Both the position numbers and the translations under genes were made by a program. Under the pieces are notes generated by a model, which was not told the origin of the DNA, did no database searches, and worked only from the letters and a program-made list of their open reading frames with translations. A stretch of 64,000 nt of DNA, taken from contig RWJK01000419.1 of NCBI GenBank assembly GCA_004335835.1, positions 30,006 to 94,005 on the forward strand, read 5' to 3'. Within the stretch, counting starts at the first letter, position 1; each line of letters starts with the position of its first letter. The stretch is from Scenedesmus sp. ARA3 (Eukaryota; Chlorophyta; Chlorophyceae; Sphaeropleales; Scenedesmaceae). Shown here piece after piece: positions 49,411 to 60,872 of this stretch.

Positions 49411-50582
49411 TGGAAGTTTATGTGAGGCATGGTATGAGGCTTGCCAATTGCTGTCACAGCACGGCATGGTGAAGTTGGTAGAGAGGCAGGCCCTGTGGAG
49501 CTGCATTGCTGGTTGGTGCCGTTGCTTGCAGGATACGCGAGCTAAGGTGCTCACTGCCTGGTCGCGACCATGAACCAGCCAGTGGTGATGTTGCAAGACA
49601 GGCAGTGCCGGTCTTTCCTGCAACACAGCAGCCTGCTAGCAGCGCGCTGTGCTGGTGCTGCATGCACACCTCAGCTGCATAAAGTGCTGGTGTGTTTGTG
49701 TTGGGGCTTGCTTTGTTGGTACTGCGTGAATGTACCAACGCTGTACACATGTGGTTTGTGTGTGGTTGAAATGCGTGGATCAGCTGCTGGCTAGTGGAAG
49801 TGTTGAGTTGCATCGCGTTGTGCTTTGCATCCTGCACCTGCGCAGCATTGTGAAGATGTGTCTTGCTGCAGTTGCAATACGATGACGCAGCGGTTGCTTG
49901 TGTCTGACAACATTGTCATACCAGGGAGGCGTCACTCGCCACAGGCGTGGTGCTGCAGGTGTGTTGACTTGTGTTTGCTGCCATTTGCAGCACAATCTAG
50001 CCGGCTTACTCCCCGAATCATTCGCATGACTAGAGGACAGGTGTGCACAGCATTGCATGGATCCCTCTGGAGGTCTTTCTGCATTTGCATGCTGAGCATC
50101 ATTTGCATGTTCAGCTGACGGAGCAATGCGTGTGCTTGGTTTCTGTTGGCGACACGCAGCTGCTGGCTGCATGGGACATAATGCATGCATGTGCATGTGG
50201 TGTTTGGGTGGCCTCTGTGTGTGGTGCACATTGCTGCCTTTTGATTGTTGCCGCTGCAGCACCTGCAGGTTGCTGGCGTGCATGCGCTGCTGCCTTGGTA
50301 ACAAGCAACGCCTGTGATGTTCCGTGCTTTGTTAAACAGTGCGTTCTTTTAGAGCGTATGTACTCCATGCATGCACGGATTGCAGACAGAAGGCACCAGC
50401 ATAGCTGCTGCTTGGTGAAGACAGCAGAACAGAGGTCCTGCCCTGTTGCAGAGGCTACTGCATGCACTTCTTTGTGGTTCGATGCTTTAAGATGTGCAAA
50501 ATCGTGCTTATCCAACGATGCCCGGGTATACTCTGCATATCACGGGTCCATTACGCCCGATTACGGTGTTGTAGGTGGACAT
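49411..50582. other. Intergenic stretch
   Basis: Between succinyl-CoA ligase and dioxygenase B. No coding region is supported. A TGTAA at about 49350, just before this stretch, may end the upstream transcript. Confidence 0.5.
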
Positions 50583-50674
50583 GGTTCCGATCCATGGGCG
50601 GAACGCCTCGTGCGATGCCCTGCCGTTCCCAATGTAACACCCGAGGACACGTCGCTGATGCTCTATATTTAAAA
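50583..50674 (+). promoter_or_regulatory. Candidate promoter of dioxygenase B
   Basis: A GGTTCC ... GGAACG inverted element (about 50583-50604) is followed by CTGCCGTTCCCAA at 50620-50632 and a TATATTTAAAA box at 50664-50674. The ATG is at 50735. The two upstream elements recur, similarly spaced, ahead of the LAX gene at 57434-57476. Confidence 0.5.
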
Positions 50675-50734
50675 CGCCATACTTCTTATTGCAAATTATT
50701 TGCTTACGGCAGCTGTGCAGCGTAAGTTGCTACA

Positions 50735-53073
50735 ATGATGCTCGGCAAGCCAGCAGCAGCTCTCCGCTTCACTCCTCACGCCCAGGCCTCTCGCAGTCGC
50801 CCGTTTGCCCTGAAGGCAGTCATGGCTCCTGCTGCTTCTGACATCAGTTATGACCAGGCAGCTGGTGTGTTCGCCATCACTTTCTTTCATTAGGGTTTCC
50901 TGTGTGCTGTGGCAGCAGCAGCAGGGCAGCAGTACGTGCAGCTGCAGCTAATACATATGGCATGGACGACCAACTGACAGCAGCATAGCATCTGAGATGC
51001 ACTTGAAAAAGCATTAAGTCAACTGTTTCAATCAACAGCGGTGTGTTCATGATTGTTATCTGCTTCTGCTCTGCAGGGCCCCTGCCAGCCATCACCCCTC
51101 CTGAGTTGCCGCCTCAGGTGCGGGACTCCTCCCAGCTGAAAGTTACCAGGTGAGGCAGCACGGCAGGTATGGTGGTGCTGCAACCTTGTTGATCGTTGCA
51201 GATGATTTGTTGCTCATGTTTAATCGGAGCCAGTACATGGCAAGCTTGACACCTGGCAGTGCTGTCAGCTGCTTGCCGCCAGGCATCAACAACACAGTTC
51301 GCTCATGCGGTGCCCTGCATGTTATCTCCTGCAAGCAGCCAGGTTTCAGTGGAACCCTATACCCCTGTGGGAGGGTTCAGATGCCTCTAATGAATGCTGC
51401 CTGTGTTGTGATATCTGCGAGCAGACAGGGTTTTGTGAAGCCATATACCCTGGTGAAGGGCCCACATGCTGTTCTGGATGCTGCCTGTGCTGCCATGATA
51501 TAATTTACTGCAAGCAGGCAGGGTTCAGTGGAGCCGTATACCCTTGTGGAGGGTCCGGAGGCCTGGTATGGGCGCGACTACCAGCACAACATTGACCAGT
51601 GGGCCATCACATTGAGTGAGACACACATTGCTGAGCTGGATGCTGCCATTGAGAGAGTGCTAGCAAACAAGACCATCACACAGGAGGGCAACTACCTGCA
51701 CCTGGTGAGCACAAAATAACATATAATAACGCTTAGTAGTTTGCACCTGTGCTGCCTGATGCTGCCATTGAGAGAGTGCTGGCAAACAAGACGATCACAC
51801 AGGAAGGCAATTTGCTATACCTGGTGGAGCCTGCGTGTCTTGTTGCATGAAAGAGTTGTGGCCTGTGATGATGAGCTGGGTGCTGCTATTGAACTCGCCA
51901 CTGAACTCGCGCTTGCCAACAAGACCATCACGCAGGAAGCCAACTACCTTCACCTGCTGAGTAAAAACTGCCTGCGATGATGCAGCATGGTTTAGGGTTA
52001 TGCTGCATCGTTGACATGAACGCTGTCACTGAGAGAGTGCTGGCAAACAAGACCGGCACGCAGCTGCAGGAAGGTAATTAGGCTGCGAGCTGCATGCAAC
52101 GCTGACATAGGATTGCTGCTGCTGCTGCTGCTGCTGCCGCTGCTTTCGCTGCTGCTGCTTCTTCTGCTGCTGCTGCTGCGCTGCACAGATCAACAGCGTC
52201 ACCAAGGAGGACTTCCCACTGGAGACGCTGGGGCCTATCCTCAAGGAGGTGCAGCAGGAGGTGAGCAGCAGCTGCAGCATACAAGGCCATCTGCTAGCAC
52301 AGCTGCTGTCAGCTGTAGCACCTCCGCAGCTGTGGCTCGCTCGCTTCCGCTGCCTCCGTTGTTTCGGTGTAACTTCTGACCCAATCAACTGCTGTTGCCT
52401 TCCTGCATGCTTCCACTGCTTGCGGCCAGGTGCTGCGTGGGCGCGGCTTTGCGCTGCTGCGGGGCCTGCCAGTGGAGCGCTGGAGCCGCCAGCAGACACT
52501 CATCGCCTACTGGGGCATCGGCTTGCACTGGTGCGTGGCTTTTGGTGTTTTCGGAATGAACCTGCAACTAGCTGAAATGATAATATGCGGCATTACTTGT
52601 GTAACTGCCTGCTGTGACTGATGCTACTCTGCAGTAGCGACTCCCCCCCTCCTCCCCCACAGACACGCAAAAGGAAGCAGCTGGTCTCGTGCACACATCA
52701 TCAACGCAAAATAAACATTGTTTCACTATACTGCTCAGTCTGAACCGCCTGCTTGCTTTGAACATGCAGGGGCAACCTGCGGGGCCAGAATGAGAAGGCA
52801 CAACTGATCGGCCACGTGAAGGACGCGGGCAGGCGTCCAAGCACGGCAACATTGCACCCTGCTCAGCCTGCTGCATCATGAAAAAATTTGTTGCTGTGTG
52901 CATGCAGGGGCAACCTGCGGCGCCAGAATGAGAAGGCACACCTGATCGGCCACGTCAAGGATGTAGGTGTGGACTCCAAGCACCAGAACCCCACCACGCG
53001 CATCTACCTCACCTCAGTGGCGCAGCCATGGCATGTGGACGGCACTGACGTTGTGGGTGAGTGCAGCTGGTTG

Positions 53074-53130
<57 letters not shown>

Positions 53131-54738
53131 GTTCTGCATCTACCTCACCTCAGTGGTGCAAGAGCAGTTTGATCTTGGGGCTTACTTGAACATCAAGACT
53201 GTGCTGTTTTGCTGCTAACTGGGCTGATTGCTGGCTTAACTTGCAGGCCTGCTGTGCCTGAAGACTGCTAAGGCAGGCGGCAAGAGCAGCCTGGCCAGCA
53301 GCGTGACCATCCACAACGAGCTTCTCAAGAGGGACGCGGAGATCGTCAAAACACTGGTGAGTCTGCTGCCGACATAGCATGCGCTGTGCGTGCTGTCATG
53401 GGTCTGCTCATGCTAGAACTCCCATGACAAATCAGGGCACAAGACGGCGGCGGCATACAGCAGCACGCTTGCCAGTCACTGCGACACTGCGAGGCTGCGG
53501 CAGGTTATCCTAGAACCAAACAAGTCGCTTGGATAGGAAAAACTGTGGCATTTTTACAAGCTGGATGTAGGTTGATGTGCCTGCCGGCTGCTGCTGCTGC
53601 TGCTGCTGCATCAGGCTGGCACCTGGTACATGGACCGCAAGAATGAGGTGCCTGAGGGCAAGCTGCCCTACTACGTGCTGCCAGTGGTGCACTACCACCA
53701 GGGCTACCTGGCCACCAGCTTCAACGGTGAGCCATGCAGCAGCTGACAGTATCAAATTTGATTAGTATCAAGGCTTCGAATGTCTGTCCGTGGTGCACTA
53801 CCACCAGGGCTAGCTGGCCATCAGCTTCAAAGGTGAGCCACTGAGTCTGGTCATGTGTCAACTTTGAGGCTCTCTCCCATAGAAAAACCTGAAAAGGCTA
53901 GCAGCAACTGCAGATGCGTGCGATGTAGTGGTTGTAGTGGTTGTAGATGTAGTTGCCTGTGGTGCGCCAGTGTGAAGGCTACCTGGCCGCAAGCTTCAAC
54001 GGTGGATGCTGACAGCTGCTGCAACCCAAACACGCAAACTCATAGCTGCAGCACACGCATTGCAGTTGCATTATGCATACGCCTATTGCACGCTAGCAGC
54101 CACGTTGACAATGCATCTTACGGACCAAGCGATCATCTGAAATAACTGTTTTGTTATCTGTGCATCTTGTGCAGACGCCCACTACCAGCTGACAGCAAAA
54201 CCTGGCCGCCACCCTGCCACCTTAATCAGACATTATTTGTAATAATTTGTTTTGCCTTTTCTTGACGTGGTGCAGACACCTACTACCAGCTGGCAGCCAC
54301 ACCTGGCCGCCACCCCGGCGTGCCGCCCCTGACTGACGCCCAGGTCAAGGCCCTGGCAGCATACAGGTGAGGGTGCTAGCAGGTCTGTTGGGCAGTTGCT
54401 GCAGGGCTGTTGGGCAGTTGCTGCGTGGAATTGTGCCTGCAAGTGAATCTGTAATGACCTGGCAGACGCCCAGGTCAAGGCCCTTAGTAGCACGACCCTG
54501 GTGGATTGGCAACCAGCGTGGTGAAACAGCATGGCCTTTTTGCTTGAACAGCCTTGGATTCTGGCTGCAGCCGGGCATGCTCACACGCCAAGAGTCACAA
54601 ATGCATCAATGGCAGCTGCTGCTGCTGCACTGTCTGCTTCATGCAGAAAGGTGGCTGACAGCATTGCGCTGGACTTCTGGCTGCGGCCAGGCATGGATGC
54701 ACACACCAAGGCACAAAACACAATGATATTGTCTAACA

Positions 54739-54770
<32 letters not shown>

Positions 54771-55479
54771 GCTGTCTGCCACATGCAGGGAGGTGGCTGA
54801 TAGTGTGGCCCTGGACTTCTGGCTGCAGCCGGGCGACCTGCAGCTGGTGCACAACCACACGCAGGTGCACAACCGCAGCGCCTACGAGGACTACGAGGTG
54901 AGCTAGGCTCGTACTGAGAGAGGATAGTTACATGTGGGTCCTGGCACCATCTTGGATGGGCCACAACAGGTTGAACACAGGTCTGAGACCAGAAAAGGAG
55001 AGTGAGCACCGTAAAACACACTGCACACCCTTGAGCACCAAATCTCTCATGTTATATCCAGAGACGTCTTACTGCGATGCGCAACGGCACCCCACCTCAC
55101 CGGCAGCTTGCTCTAAGTGCAAACCACACCAACAGATAGCATGTTGTCGCAAATCAATAGCCAGAAGGGTATTGTCAGCTGAGGCAGACTGGTGTCAGCT
55201 GTGTGATGGGCTTTGCTTGCAACCCATAGCTGCCACAACTCTCAAAAACCAAACTCCTGAGGCATTGGGTTGGTTTACGTCGGGCAGGCATGAAGAAGCT
55301 AGGGCTGCTATGGTGAAATATTCTGCATCTGCAACATCGCCGGCACGTTGCTGCTGCTGCTGCAGGACGCGGGCCAGCGCGGCCACCTGCTGCGGCTGTG
55401 GATCGCTCCTTCAGCTGAGCACAGCGCCTTCCCGCTGCACGGGAGCTTTGCGGAGCTGGGGCGGGGCTGACTCATGCTG

Positions 55480-55518
<39 letters not shown>

Positions 55519-55737
55519 CTGCTGCTGCTGCTGCTGCTGCAGGACGTTGACCAGCGCCGCCACCTGCTGCGGCTGTGGATCGCCCCAAGCGCTGAGGATG
55601 GAGCCTTCCCACTGCATGACAGCTTTGCTGAGCTGTGGCACAGCACGCAGCCGGGCAACAGGGGCGGCATCTACATTGAGGGATACACGGAGACGATTCC
55701 ACTTGAGGCTGAAGTCGGCAACAAGCTGGCAACCTGA
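50735..55737 (+). CDS. TauD/TfdA-like Fe(II)/2-oxoglutarate dioxygenase B, plastid-like leader
   Basis: Same enzyme fold as dioxygenase A; substrate unknown. Exons are 50735-50864, 51077-51149, 51518-51704, 52189-52260, 52430-52530, 52908-53056, 53247-53356, 53615-53726, 54276-54366, 54789-54897 and 55543-55737, in unbroken phase, for 442 aa. The first 31 residues are rich in Ala, Arg and Ser and lack acidic residues, ending RPFALKAVMA, which looks like a chloroplast transit peptide with a V-x-A cleavage site. Metal ligands are H230 and D232 (PWHVDGTD) and the distal H369 (VHNRSAYEDY). R388 in RRHLLRLWIAP fits 2-oxoglutarate binding. VTIHNELLKR, TWYMDRKNEVPEG and VHYHQGYLATSF match the fungal/algal branch. 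An alternative last exon at 55366-55470 would give a shorter C-terminus. Confidence 0.88.
51330..51480 (+). repeat. Upstream echoes of dioxygenase B exon 3 start
   Basis: Two decayed copies of the GSVEPYTLVEGPEAW coding start lie at about 51333-51385 and 51418-51475; the true exon begins at 51518. Each follows a CAAGCAG or GAGCAGACAG acceptor-like sequence. Confidence 0.8.
51745..52076 (+). repeat. Three downstream echoes of dioxygenase B exon 3 end
   Basis: The exon end coding ERVLANKTITQEGNYLHL (true donor after 51704) recurs at about 51750-51822, 51875-51957 and 52020-52074, with increasing decay. Confidence 0.9.
52768..52835 (+). repeat. Upstream echo of dioxygenase B exon 6 start
   Basis: GNLRGQNEKAQLIGHVKDAG after a CAG, against GNLRRQNEKAHLIGHVKDVG at 52908. 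A short downstream echo of the exon's later part (IYLTSVVQEQ) lies at about 53137-53170. Confidence 0.9.
53785..54225 (+). repeat. Echoes flanking the intron after dioxygenase B exon 8
   Basis: Downstream copies of VVHYHQGYLATSFN lie at about 53788-53833 (with an in-frame TAG) and 53955-54003. An upstream copy of the next exon's start (TYYQLAATPGRHPG) lies at about 54173-54225; the true exon starts at 54276. A short copy of that exon's end lies at about 54463-54490. Confidence 0.88.
54540..54720 (+). repeat. Upstream echoes of dioxygenase B exon 10 start
   Basis: KVADSIALDFWLRPGMDAHT follows a CAG at about 54645. An older copy reads LDFWLQPGMLT (frame broken) at about 54545-54600. The true exon begins at 54789 (EVADSVALDFWLQPGDLQ). 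Confidence 0.88.
55366..55470 (+). repeat. Upstream copy of dioxygenase B last exon, coding-competent
   Basis: Follows a CTG-tract acceptor and encodes DAGQRGHLLRLWIAPSAEHS then a short tail and TGA, in the phase required by the exon ending at 54897. It keeps the predicted 2-oxoglutarate Arg but lacks the last roughly 30 residues of the main form. Could be an alternative last exon or a decaying duplicate. Confidence 0.75.
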
Positions 55738-57146
55738 CCAGGGTTGTTTAGCAAATGCAGCTTGTGCACTGCAGTGTTGATGTCAATTTGCCGACAGTTC
55801 CCTTGAAGGCTGAAGTTGGCAACAAGCTGGCCACATAAGGGCAGTGATGAAACAGCAGGTGTCACCAAGCCCGCCAGCTGGCGCAGCTTTACATTGAGAG
55901 AGGGTGGTTATCATTACATGTGGGTCCTGGCACCGTGCCAGGGTCTGGCCACATTGAGAGCTAAAAGAGACAATCTATGTGGAGGCTGAGTTGGGCAACA
56001 CGCTGACGACATAGTTTAAAGACATGGGTGCTTGATTGCAGAATGTTGGCTGCCATTACACTGGTGTTTGCTGCCAGTTGTAAACCTGTGATGTGTGTGG
56101 CAATTCCGTAGTATGTGGCAACGCAACATGTGCATAGTATATTCTTCTGGGTGCGCTGCAGCTTTCCAGCAGGGATAGCCAGTAGTTGAAAAGATAGCCA
56201 GTGGTTGAATTGTTGCTTGGCACAACCCCCTTGCCGCGGTTGTTGGTGCAGTCAAACTGGTGTGCACGTACCTTTCAGTGAAAGGCGTGATATTACAGCA
56301 TCTGTTGTGCAGGCTTGCATCTTCCTGCAAACGGGCCAGTGGCTCGAATGTAAGTTGGCGTGTCTGTTCTGCGTCATGCAGCAGGCGCCACTTGAGATGC
56401 TCCAACAACAAGGCTCCCACAACTGTGCAGCAGGTATACATGTGCATGCAGGGGGCATATAGCTGGTGTTTTTGCTGAAATTAGATGTGTCTGTGAGATG
56501 ACTGATCTGGCTTAAATGCATGGACTGCTGCAGCTGTCACTTGAGATCTGCAGCCCCCACAAAGGTAACATAATCTGTACATGATGCAAGTGGTGTGTGC
56601 CACTGTGGTCCAGTTGTGCGGACTGCTGGAGTGAACAACAATGGCAAGCTTACCATTGAGCTGTTGCTGTCATATTAGTTGCAAAGCAAACTTACAACTT
56701 TCAGCAGTCAATCAAGCCGAGTCCAGCTATATCACACCTCAACTCATCATCAGCAGGGTCAGCAGTCAACTGCTGTCAGCTGGTAAGGCTGACTGCAAGC
56801 CAGGCTGCCTCCGGCAACCTGCCACCAGAGCACATCTTCTGTGTGCATCTGACATGGCCAAGTGCTTGTAGCACAAGCACAGCAGCTGGCAAGCGTTATG
56901 TATCAATCTGCTAATGCGCTGATGAACTTCAGATAAGGGCTGTGCCACAGCAGTGCTGTGGGCAACGGTGTGCACAAAGCCGATCGCCGTTCAGCACCTG
57001 TGGCAACAAGGGCTCGCTGGTCAGAAAGTATAACTTGTTCTTAAAGTGCATTTTTGACACATACTGCTGCTGCTAGGGCTCAACAATTTCAGGTACAGCT
57101 GCTGTTTCTGCTGCAGGCCTGCTGCTGCTGCCGCCGCTGCCGCCGC

Positions 57147-57188
<42 letters not shown>

Positions 57189-57433
57189 AAATGTGCAGGC
57201 ACCGTTGGAATAAATAAATGTTTGATGAATTCAACATTTACATAGCCCCATGTGCTGCGTGCTAGAAATATGAGTTTTTGCAGACCAACGCTACCAACAC
57301 AGCACATGCCGCACTTACTCACTAGAGAGCTCTCTCAGATCCCGAAATGGTGGAAATCGGGATTGCAAGCTACCTAATGAATGCTGGATGCGGACCTCGC
57401 TAGTCGACGGACTAGGGCTCGCTCAGCTGGATC
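55738..57433. other. Intergenic stretch with a CTG tract
   Basis: A copy of the dioxygenase B coding end (LKAEVGNKLAT plus TAA) lies at about 55797-55839. A CTG/CCG tract lies at 57119-57188. No gene is supported. Confidence 0.55.
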
Positions 57434-57476
57434 GGTTCCATGCCGGGAACGGCCACACCGCAACTGCCGTTCCCAA
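57434..57476 (+). promoter_or_regulatory. TTCC-GGAA element upstream of the LAX-type gene
   Basis: GGTTCC, eight bases later GGAACG, then CTGCCGTTCCCAA at 57464-57476. The same two blocks in the same order precede dioxygenase B. The ATG is at 57614. Role inferred. Confidence 0.4.
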
Positions 57477-57613
57477 GGTGCCAAACCTCCAACGTAGCTT
57501 TGATGCTGATCTCTTATCATTACTTCAAGTGCACATTTCGGATCAAGCTAGGGAGTTTTCTTGTCTTTTGAGCCGGCGAACAGCTCCTGAGCAGGGGCAA
57601 CAGCTGCTGCAGA

Positions 57614-58511
57614 ATGGCGAACGCAAACCTGCCAGCGACCCCACATGGGTTCGAACTCTCCACCGCATCCTCTCGCAGCCTTGATGCGGAAGTCGTGGTA
57701 GCAGATGGCGATGTGGGCAAAGGTAAGATCGCGCCCGCGTGCAGCAGCAGAGCGCAGGGCACGCACTGCACGTGCCGTTCCCTTTGCTCCCAGCACTGCA
57801 GCCACGCAGTCTTTCACTCAGCTCACGTTGCCAAACATATCCCGAACATGTCAACATTAGTTGATTATTTATACACTTTTTCAACGAAATAATGTATTTG
57901 CAGGCGCAGTGCTGCCGTATGATGTCAACAGCGAGGCCGAGCTCGACCAGTACCAGGCAGCAGGCACACCCGCCAAGAAGGTCGGCAGGGTGCCGTGGTA
58001 CCAGCGGCTGCTGTGGGAGGGAGGCAGGCCCTTTGACGCCTTCCTGACCATTGTTTCAGCTCAGGTGGGTTATCAGAACCACACCTATGAACAAGGAGTG
58101 CCTGTACTGCTGAGCCTGTGACACCGCTGACCGCTGTGGGAGGGAGGCAGGCCCTTTGATGCCTTCCTGACCATAGTTTCAGCTCAGGTGGGTGCTTGAA
58201 TTGCTCAGCATCCAAAGAGGCGCCTGTATTGCAATGTTGCTGGTTTGAACCAGCTGACACTGCTGCTGCTGCTGCTGCGCCAGCTGCAGCTGGCGAAGGT
58301 TCACCAGCTGGCAGGCGGCAGGTTGTCAGTGAGAGCTGAAGCGCACCAGATGTGTGCTGCATGCATTGGCTGCTGCTGCTACTGCTGCTGCTGCTGCTGC
58401 TGCTCCTGCTGCTGCCGCTACAAGTGAGCCTAGCCATCCTCAACCTTCCCAACAGCATGGCCAAGGCGGGACTGCCCCTGGGAACATCACACTCAACCAC
58501 TTACAAGCCGA

Positions 58512-58565
<54 letters not shown>

Positions 58566-58693
58566 ATATTCTGCCGCTGCTGCTGCTGCCACACCACCAG
58601 GTGGGCCAGGTCATCCTTAACCTGCCCAACAGCATGGCTAAGGCAGGGCTGCCCCTGGGCACATCACACTCAGCCACTCACATGCCGATCCTG

Positions 58694-58732
<39 letters not shown>

Positions 58733-60838
58733 CAACTTCTGCCGTTGCGCTGCTGCCACACCACCAGGTGGGGCAAGTCATCCTCAACCTACCCAACAGC
58801 ATGGCCAAGGCGGGCCTGCCCCTGGGCACATTCTTCCAGCTGTGGGCTGCCGTGGTGTCCATGTACACGCTGTGGCTGCTGTCCATGCTGTACCAGGAGT
58901 TCAAGCGGCGCGCGGTGAGTGGTTGAAGGCGGCCTGCTGCTGCTGCTGCTGCTGCTGCAGCTGTGTCTGCATGCAAAGCAGCGCTTTGGGGCTGTTTTAT
59001 AATGTTGTACCAGGGGTGAGCACCGCTGAGCTCGTTCTGCTGCCTTGTTACGCTGTTGTGCCTGCGTTTGCCTTGCAGATCAAGGAGGGCAGCTGGTTCA
59101 ATGATGCTACGAGTGAGCGCCGCACCAAGGTCACGCAGTACCATGACGTCATCGGTGGTGTCACCGGCAGGTGAGATTACTGCCCGCAGCTAGCTGCACG
59201 CAGGCTAGCTGAGCAGCGGTGTATTCGCAGCCCCTTGTGCAGCAGCTGGATTCTGTGGCAGCAGCTGACCCAGACCCTCATAATACATTGGCTTCGGAGG
59301 GTGTGACTGCTGCCTTGCCAGCTCACAGCCTTACCTGATGCGAACGCCTGCTGCTGCTGCTGCCGCAGGCGCTGGTTGGGAGAGTTCGCTCGTGTGGTGA
59401 CTATTGTGGAGCTGGTGGGGCTGTGCGTGGCCCAGATCATTGCTGGCTCCAGCAACCTCTACACACTGCACTCAGCACTACCCAAGAGGTAAGCTGGATT
59501 TTGTGCAAAGTTGTCACTGCAGCGTGCGACACGATGCTGCATCCCAAATTTTAGCAACAGCCCTGCCTTTCCGCAGCAATCACTACATCAACAGCCTGAG
59601 CCGAATGTACAACAAAGGTGCTGCTGCCGCAGTCCTCTGCAGGACGTGGGCGTTTGGCATGGGGTCAATCACAGGGCTGATGGTGCTGGTGCCCTCTGTG
59701 CTCAACAAGCTGCTGCTGCTGCTGCTGCTGCTGTCCTCTGCAGGACGTGGGCATTCGTCAAGGGCTCGATCACAGGCCTCATGGTGCTGGTGCTTTCCAT
59801 GCATAACCTGCTGCTGCTGCTGCCTCTGCTGCTGCTGCTACTGTCCTCTGCAGGACGTGGGCATTTGCAATGGGCTCTATCGCAGGCCTGATGTTGCCAG
59901 TGCCCTCCATGCATAACCTGCTGCTGCTGCTGCCTCTGCTGCTGCTGCTGTCCTCTGCAGGACGTGGGCATTCGCAATGGGCTCTATCGCAGGCCTGATG
60001 TTCCCAGTGCCCTCCATGCGCGACAAGCTGCTGCTGCTGCTGCTGCCGCTGTCCCTGCTGCAGGACGTGGGCATTCATCATGGGCTCCATCACGGGCCTC
60101 ATGGTCCTAGTGCCCTCCATGCGCAACAAGCTGCTGCTGCTGCTGCTGCTGCTGCCGCTGTCCCTCCTGCAGGACGTGGGCGTTTGTCATGGGCTCCATC
60201 ACCGGGCTCATGGTCCTAGTGCCCTCCATGCGCAACATGCGCCTCTTCTCACTCTTCACACTCTTCACGACCACCTTCACAGCCATGTTCATGGTGGGAG
60301 CGAGCCTGAAGTCTGGCCTGAGCCTGGAGGCAGCGCAGCAGCCGCCACGTGGCACAGCTGACGTGTTCTCGGCGCTGGCAAACACCCTGTTTGCCTTTGG
60401 CAGTCACTGCATGCTTCTGTGAGTGGACCGCCGCTGCTGAGACAATGACTGCAGGTTCAGCATGACCCGTGTGCACGCCTGACAGGTTGATGTGTGATTG
60501 GCAGCAGGGATGTTTCTGATGTCAGCTAACATGGCTGTGCGCCGCGCGCACAGTGCAACGCAGGCAGTCCCTCACTGAACCCGTGCACCTGTCTTGAGCC
60601 AGTCCCCACTGTTGCCAGCTGCCTGCAGGCCTGCCTAGGCATTGCTGTCAGCGGCCTGGCTGCGTTGCAGCTGGTCCCAGTGATGACGCTGCACCTGCAT
60701 TCTGCACAGACGGGCACATCGGCAAGCGCAACACAAAGTCACTTTATATATCAGTGACATGGCACAACAAAGTACTGACATGACCTAGACCGGCTAAACC
60801 CTGCAAGTCTCTCAATATTCCCACTGTTGCCGCCCCTG

Positions 60839-60872
<34 letters not shown>

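Noticed and set aside
57640..57700. tRNA-like B-box (GGTTCGAACTC)
   Set aside because: No T-stem pairing, acceptor stem or anticodon arm could be drawn on either strand, and the stretch fits exon 1 of the LAX gene.
59577..59617. Short exon-like stretch (NHYINSLSRMYNK) in the LAX gene
   Set aside because: It has splice-like borders, but including it breaks the phase with the exon at 60173. Skipping it gives LPKRTWAF, which matches the family.
59643..60172. CRISPR-like regular repeats
   Set aside because: The repeat is coding sequence of the adjacent exon and the spacers are CTG tracts. The genome is eukaryotic.
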